A stretch of DNA of 64,000 nt, taken from NCBI GenBank assembly GCA_017590115.1, contig JAGGNK010015225.1:1439656-1503655 (forward strand), read 5' to 3'. Source of the DNA: Montifringilla adamsi. Its lineage: Eukaryota; Chordata; Aves; Passeriformes; Passeridae. Both the position numbers and the translations under genes were made by a program. Shown in pieces: positions 59,969 through 64,000 of the stretch; within the stretch, counting starts at the first letter, position 1, and each line of letters starts with the position of its first letter. The notes below the pieces were generated by a model that was not told where the DNA came from, ran no database searches, and saw nothing but the letters and a program-made list of their open reading frames with translations.

Positions 59969-61615
59969 TGTGGGGAGTGGAGGTGCCATGGGCTGATCCT
60001 TGTGGTCAGCTCCTTTGGGACATGGCGTGGGTGAATCCACATTCTTCTGCAAAGGGCAGGGCTGGGCTTTGGGATCCACTTGAGTTATTCCAGGCCTCAA
60101 AGGTTATTTCTGAACCTGATAAATTTGGTGGAGTTGCACATCTCAAAGTGATCAGAGCCAGCAGCTGGCTCCTGGAGGGATCTGGGCTGGCTGAAGCAGG
60201 AGGGAAAGGTGCCTTGCAAGGGTTCTAGGGCTGTTCTTTCCAAGGTAACTGTCACCAGAAAATGTGATTTTGGGCAGAGTGAGAGACATTTCTCTGCCTC
60301 CATTTCCCAGAGCGTTTTTGAGTGTTAGGACTTCTCAGGAGTCCCAGGATTGTTGCCGTGACACAGCTTTTCTTCTGTGCATATTCCCTCTCTCCTCCTG
60401 AAATTCTGAGGCCCCTTTTCCCTTATGACAAAGGGTCACTTTTCATCAGCGGGTTCAGAGTTTCAGCAAATGTCTAGTGCTGTCACAGAGTCCTTGGGTT
60501 GTGTCCCCAGTGGCGACCAGGATCTCATTAATTGGCTCCGTTTGGGAGAGGAGTGTTCCTGTGAAGCCTCTTCCTCCAGAATTAATTTGATTATACACCA
60601 GGCAGAGATTGGTCACCCTGTGTAGTCATTAATGTGCCACATTTGTGTGCTTTGCTAAAGCAAAGAGGACAGGGAGGGTGTTCCATGTTCCAAGTGGTGT
60701 TTGCATTCCCCACATCAATGTGCACACCAGGCCTGCATTTAAATTCATGTTCTGGATATCAATTTCCCAAATTTTCCCGCTTCCCTTGCCAGTCTTTTGA
60801 GCCTTGCAGTCACCACAAAGGCGGAGAAGTTGTTGAAACCAGATTTTTCTATGTTTTCTCCACATAAAACTCATGCAGCTGCCTGCAGGAGGTTGTTCCA
60901 AGCGTGCTGGAGAAAGCCAGACTGATTCATTTTCCTCGAAACATCGGGTGCAGCAAATCCTCACCGCAGATCTCATTAGTGTTTTCATATCTCATTGTAA
61001 TTACTTAATAATATAATACCAAAGCCTTGCTGCTCAGTAGCTGGATTTTTACATAATATCAAAAAATCCTGTAAGTGATTGGGGGCCTCGAGTACATCTG
61101 TGCTCCTCTTTGGGGATTTTAATTGCACTGATCATGGGGTTGTGTTTGACTTAATTGTCATCAGGAGTTGTTGGATGAGCTCCCTCCAAGCCCTGCATTC
61201 ACTGCACCTCAATGGCATCGAGGAATGGGATTTTTGTGGGAACAAATGGCACTTCCTTTGTCTGCTTAATGAATGTGGAAGTGATTTCAAATGGCCTCTT
61301 CCCTCACACAGGGAGGACTCACATATGGAAAGGCTTCCAAAATGGGGGATGTGTTCATGTGATGGGGTAAAGCTGTAATTCCAGTAAAAAGTGGTTTACA
61401 GCACTCAGGGCTGTGCTGTCAGCAAGGGGAGATGGCAAATTGGCCTGACCCCAGGGTGAGGAGGGATGTGCCCAGTGGGTGGCTGTACAGAAATCAGTGT
61501 GGGCACCTTTTTAGCTGCTGTGGAAATGTGAGGATTTATCTGGAGTTGGCTTCAAGTTATTAGAACTGTAAGCAGACGAAATTTCAAGTCTTAAAGAGTT
61601 CAGGAGCTGTGATGT

Positions 61616-61692
61616 GAAATGGAATCATAAACTTGGAAAAGCCCTCAAAGGTCGTCACATCCAAGTGTTCCTCCAGAACTGGCAAAGCCACC
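61616..61692 (-). mobile_element. CR1 LINE tail fragment
   Basis: GGAATCATAAACTTGGAAAAG followed by AGGTCGTCACATCCAAG is a short reverse-complement CR1 terminus abutting a sense CR1. Confidence 0.72.
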
Positions 61693-61759
61693 AAGGTGCT
61701 GAAGGGCCTGGAACATCTCCATGCCCAGGGGAGGCTGAGGGAGCTGGGGCTGCTCAGGG

Positions 61760-61919
61760 CAGGGGGACACGGCTGAGGGAGCCCATCCATGGGGATCCAT
61801 GGCCAGGGAGCTCCCAAAGGATGGAGCAGGCTCTGCAGGCCAGGGGGACACAGCTGAGGGAGCCCATCCATGGGGATCCATGGCCAGGGAGCTCCCAAAG
61901 GATGGAGCAGGCTCTGCTC
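61760..61919. repeat. 81-bp tandem duplication inside a CR1
   Basis: CAGGGGGACACGGCTGAGGG starts at 61760 and, with one change, at 61841. The copies continue through CATCCATGGGGATCCATGGC to GGAGCAGGCTCTG. Confidence 0.92.
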
Positions 61920-61990
61920 CAGGGCCAGAGGTGGCACCAGGGGTACGGGCAGGGGCTGAGCCCAGGAATTCCCCCTGGATTTGGGCAGAA

Positions 61991-62470
61991 CTTCACAGAA
62001 TTCCCAGAATGACTGGGTTGGGAGAGACCTTGCAGCCCATGGAGTCCAGCCCAGCCCAACCCCTCAGCCAGAGCCTGGCACCCAGTGCCACATCCAGGCT
62101 TGTTCAACACCCCCAGGGATGGTGACTGCACCACCTCCCCGGGCAGCCATGGCAGAGCTTTATCCCCCTTGCTGGAAAAGCTTTTTCCTGACAGCCAACC
62201 TGAATTTCCCTTGGCACAGCTCGGGACTGTGTGCTGTGGCTGTGTCAGTGCTGCTGGAGAAAGAGCCCAGCCCAGCTGAGCACAGGCACCTTTCAGAGCT
62301 GTGCAGAGTGCTGAGGGCAGCCCTGAGTCTCCTTTTCTGCAGGTGAGCACCCCCAGCTCCCTCAGGGCTTCCTCTCAGGGTTGGTGTTCCCAGCCCCTCT
62401 CCAGCCTCCTCTAGATGTGCTCGAGCATCTGAATGTCATTCCCAAGCTGAGGGGCCCAGCCCTGAGCAGA
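61991..62470 (-). mobile_element. CR1 LINE inserted into another CR1
   Basis: Reverse-complement CR1 of the subfamily seen at 13930: AATTCCCAGAATGACTGGG, GGAAAAGCTTTTTCCTGAC, then the more internal blocks CTCCTTTTCTGCAGGTGAGC and GATGTGCTCGAGCATCTGAA, ending near GAGGGGCCCAGCCCTGAG. At about 480 bp it is the longest CR1 stretch of that subfamily here. Confidence 0.82.
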
Positions 62471-64000
62471 GCCCAGAGGGGCTGGAGTCTCCTCCCTGGG
62501 GACATTCCAGAGGCACCTGGACACTGCCCTGTGCCCTGGGATGGCCCTGCTGGAGCAGGGAGTGGGACCAGTGACCCACTGAGGTCCTTTCCAACCTCAC
62601 CCATCCTGGGATTCCGTCTCTGGAATAACAGACTGTGCTGTTCTGTGCATTGTTCCCATCTTTATTATTTCTCTGTGACTTAATTTGTAAGTGAAGCATT
62701 TTGGTGCAGAACACAAAAATAATTCACCACCACCAACTTCGTACATGATTTCTCTCTCTGACTTAAACCAACCTCAAGATATTCCGAACTTCAACTTTCA
62801 CGTTAAAATGAGGATGAAAATGAATTCCTTGCAATCTTTACTTCCTAATTAGTTCCCTGGAAGAGGGAAGTGCTTGGAACTCTATTAATGGTCATGGCTG
62901 GGGCATGTGTTTGTAAAAATGAGATGATGCTTTGCAAAATGAATTTCCATGTAAATATCTGACGCTTAATTTGTGTCTCTTAACCCTGATTGAGGAATTT
63001 TGTGGGGCTTTTGGTATTTTATGTATCTGGGGGGAAAAAAATGTCTCAACAAAAGGCCCTTTCTTGCTTGATAAGTGAAGAAACCAGATGTTTGTTCAGA
63101 GGTGTGATTAGGAGCCCGGGTGCGCTCCTCTCACAAACACCTCAGGTCTCACTTGGAGTTTCAATGGACCAGTTTGGCATTATTCCATCAATCCCAGCAA
63201 AACTTCTCTCTGCTGTCCCATTGTCTCTGTCATTATATCCTGCCTTGCTGCTGGAATATTCTCCCAGAGCCTCTCTGGAAAATAGTATAGAGTATTACAG
63301 AGAAAAGCCAGGGGTGGGGTTTATTAAAATATTTATAGCTCATTATCATTCTTGTTGTTTCAACAACTCATTTTGTGTATAGAAGTTGATGTAATTGATT
63401 TTATTGGTTTTTCCATGATTCTTTATCAGAGCCTACGGTTTTATCCAGAATTTTTGACCAGTTAACACATTTGTGTGTCTGAACTCTTCACACCACGGGG
63501 CTTTGTGTTTTCATTGGTGTGGGCATTTTGGGTGGGGGTATCCTGAGCCACTGGACTGGGTAAAAATGCTCCTGTGCCACCTGCACACCTCAGATCCACA
63601 TGGTCTCCTGCAGCTACCAAGTGTTTGTGTCTCTAAAGGCTTTATTTTTATGAGTTTTGTTACTGGAGGATCCAATTTAGAAATTTAACAAAAAGTCACC
63701 TGCTGGAGCTTGGCCTTTACCTTTGTATGACAAAAGATGCTTTTCCTATTTCAGGTGCTGCAGCTACAAAGCAGAAAGGGGAGAATGACTTTATTTTTCC
63801 TTCTGTTGAGTGGTTATAGAGATCTGAAATACAGAGATAAATCCTGCTTGGGGCAGGAAAAAATATGGCATCTCTTGTCCGGGAACTTGAGGAGCAAATC
63901 CTCCATTCCCAGTTAAAAGTTGCTACAAAAAGGGAGATGAAGGAGTTCCAGGATTCAGAATTGTGTCCTTCTCTGCCTCTGCTTTGACTCCTTTGGAAAA

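Larger units (their letters stand above)
61693..62620 (+). mobile_element. CR1 LINE split by an opposite-strand CR1
   Basis: Sense CR1 sequence (GGTGCTGAAGGGCCTGGAAC, then GAGGCTGAGGGAGCTGGGG) runs to about 61990 and resumes near 62471 with GCCCAGAGGGGCTGGAGTC, GGGGACATTCCAGAGGCACC and the tail GAGGTCCTTTCCAACCTCAC. The junctions on both sides fit the normal order of CR1 3' sequence, so the middle is an insertion. An 81-bp tandem duplication lies within its first part. Confidence 0.78.
1..64000 (+). other. EXOC4: EXOC4 (Sec8) gene, internal part only
   Basis: Five exons in the same orientation and in compatible phase encode consecutive parts of Sec8, a subunit of the eight-protein exocyst that tethers secretory vesicles to the plasma membrane before SNARE-mediated fusion. 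In the known complex Sec8 belongs to the subcomplex with Sec3, Sec5 and Sec6. Exon phases fit each other: the codons split between exons are ATG (first/second), AGG (second/third) and AAG (fourth/fifth), and the third/fourth junction falls between codons. All introns are GT-AG. Intron lengths within the window are 6355, 5684, 34310 and 3986 bp, and the flanking introns are incomplete. Promoter, N-terminal exons and C-terminal half are outside the window. Identification is by recognising the protein; no alignment was run. Confidence 0.95.
51367..64000 (+). other. EXOC4 intron, 5' part (more than 12.6 kb)
   Basis: No continuation of Sec8 (expected to begin with a Gly-Gly-Pro-Asp-like segment) appears before 64000, so this intron runs past the window. 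It holds the CR1 fragments, tandem duplications and family-A LTR listed separately. I see nothing nameable in 51370-54010, 54650-56200, 57020-57745, 57810-59380, 59615-61610 or 62630-64000. Confidence 0.8.

Noticed and set aside
61754..62350. A 198-codon - strand frame
   Set aside because: It spans two CR1 fragments in opposite orientation and the 81-bp repeat. It is not part of the CR1 reverse transcriptase.
51367..64000. Search for the next EXOC4 exon
   Set aside because: No open frame resembles the Sec8 segment expected after GELQ, so the exon must be beyond 64000.
1..64000. tRNA, rRNA, CRISPR array or operon-like structures
   Set aside because: Nothing with the required structure was seen; the introns, CR1 and LTR content show this is vertebrate nuclear DNA.

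Overview
This is a window of vertebrate nuclear DNA, most likely from a songbird (passerine). It carries the middle of one protein-coding gene on the + strand, EXOC4 (exocyst component Sec8), and the rest is intron. The five exons match the Sec8 protein in order and in reading phase. The bird assignment rests on many CR1 LINE fragments in both orientations, plus several solo LTRs of three families (labelled A, B and C here) that look like songbird endogenous retrovirus LTRs. No promoter, start codon, stop codon or 3' UTR of EXOC4 lies in the window, so both ends of the gene are outside it.

Layout: intron end 1-264; exon 265-374; intron 375-6729; exon 6730-6973; intron 6974-12657 with two family-B solo LTRs, the second only 139 bp before the next exon; exon 12658-12835; a 34.3-kb intron 12836-47145; exon 47146-47291; intron 47292-51277; exon 51278-51366; and at least 12.6 kb of the next intron to 64000. 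The five exons give about 255 codons, which I estimate to be roughly residues 220-475 of a protein of about 975. They run from a Ser/Thr/Pro-rich linker into the helical rod.

The large intron holds most of the accessory material: an LTR interrupted by another LTR with a clear 6-bp target duplication (16854-17710), a 120-bp tandem duplication (19287-19518), a 360-bp block almost without G (23641-24000), a 1054-bp LTR with an internal 354-bp duplication (32047-33100), a 178-bp segment present twice 7 kb apart, and a 2.1-kb tandem array that ends within about 60 bp of exon 47146-47291. The last intron holds two more family-A LTRs (one lies in the 47292-51277 intron), a 133-bp tandem duplication and a CR1-within-CR1 nest.

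I found no second gene, no recognisable RNA gene, and nothing that looks like a new multi-gene system. Nearly all long open frames other than the exons fall on LTR, CR1 or tandem-repeat sequence. The observations most worth checking are the tandem array beside a very GC-rich exon, the G-depleted block, and the nested and rearranged LTRs.
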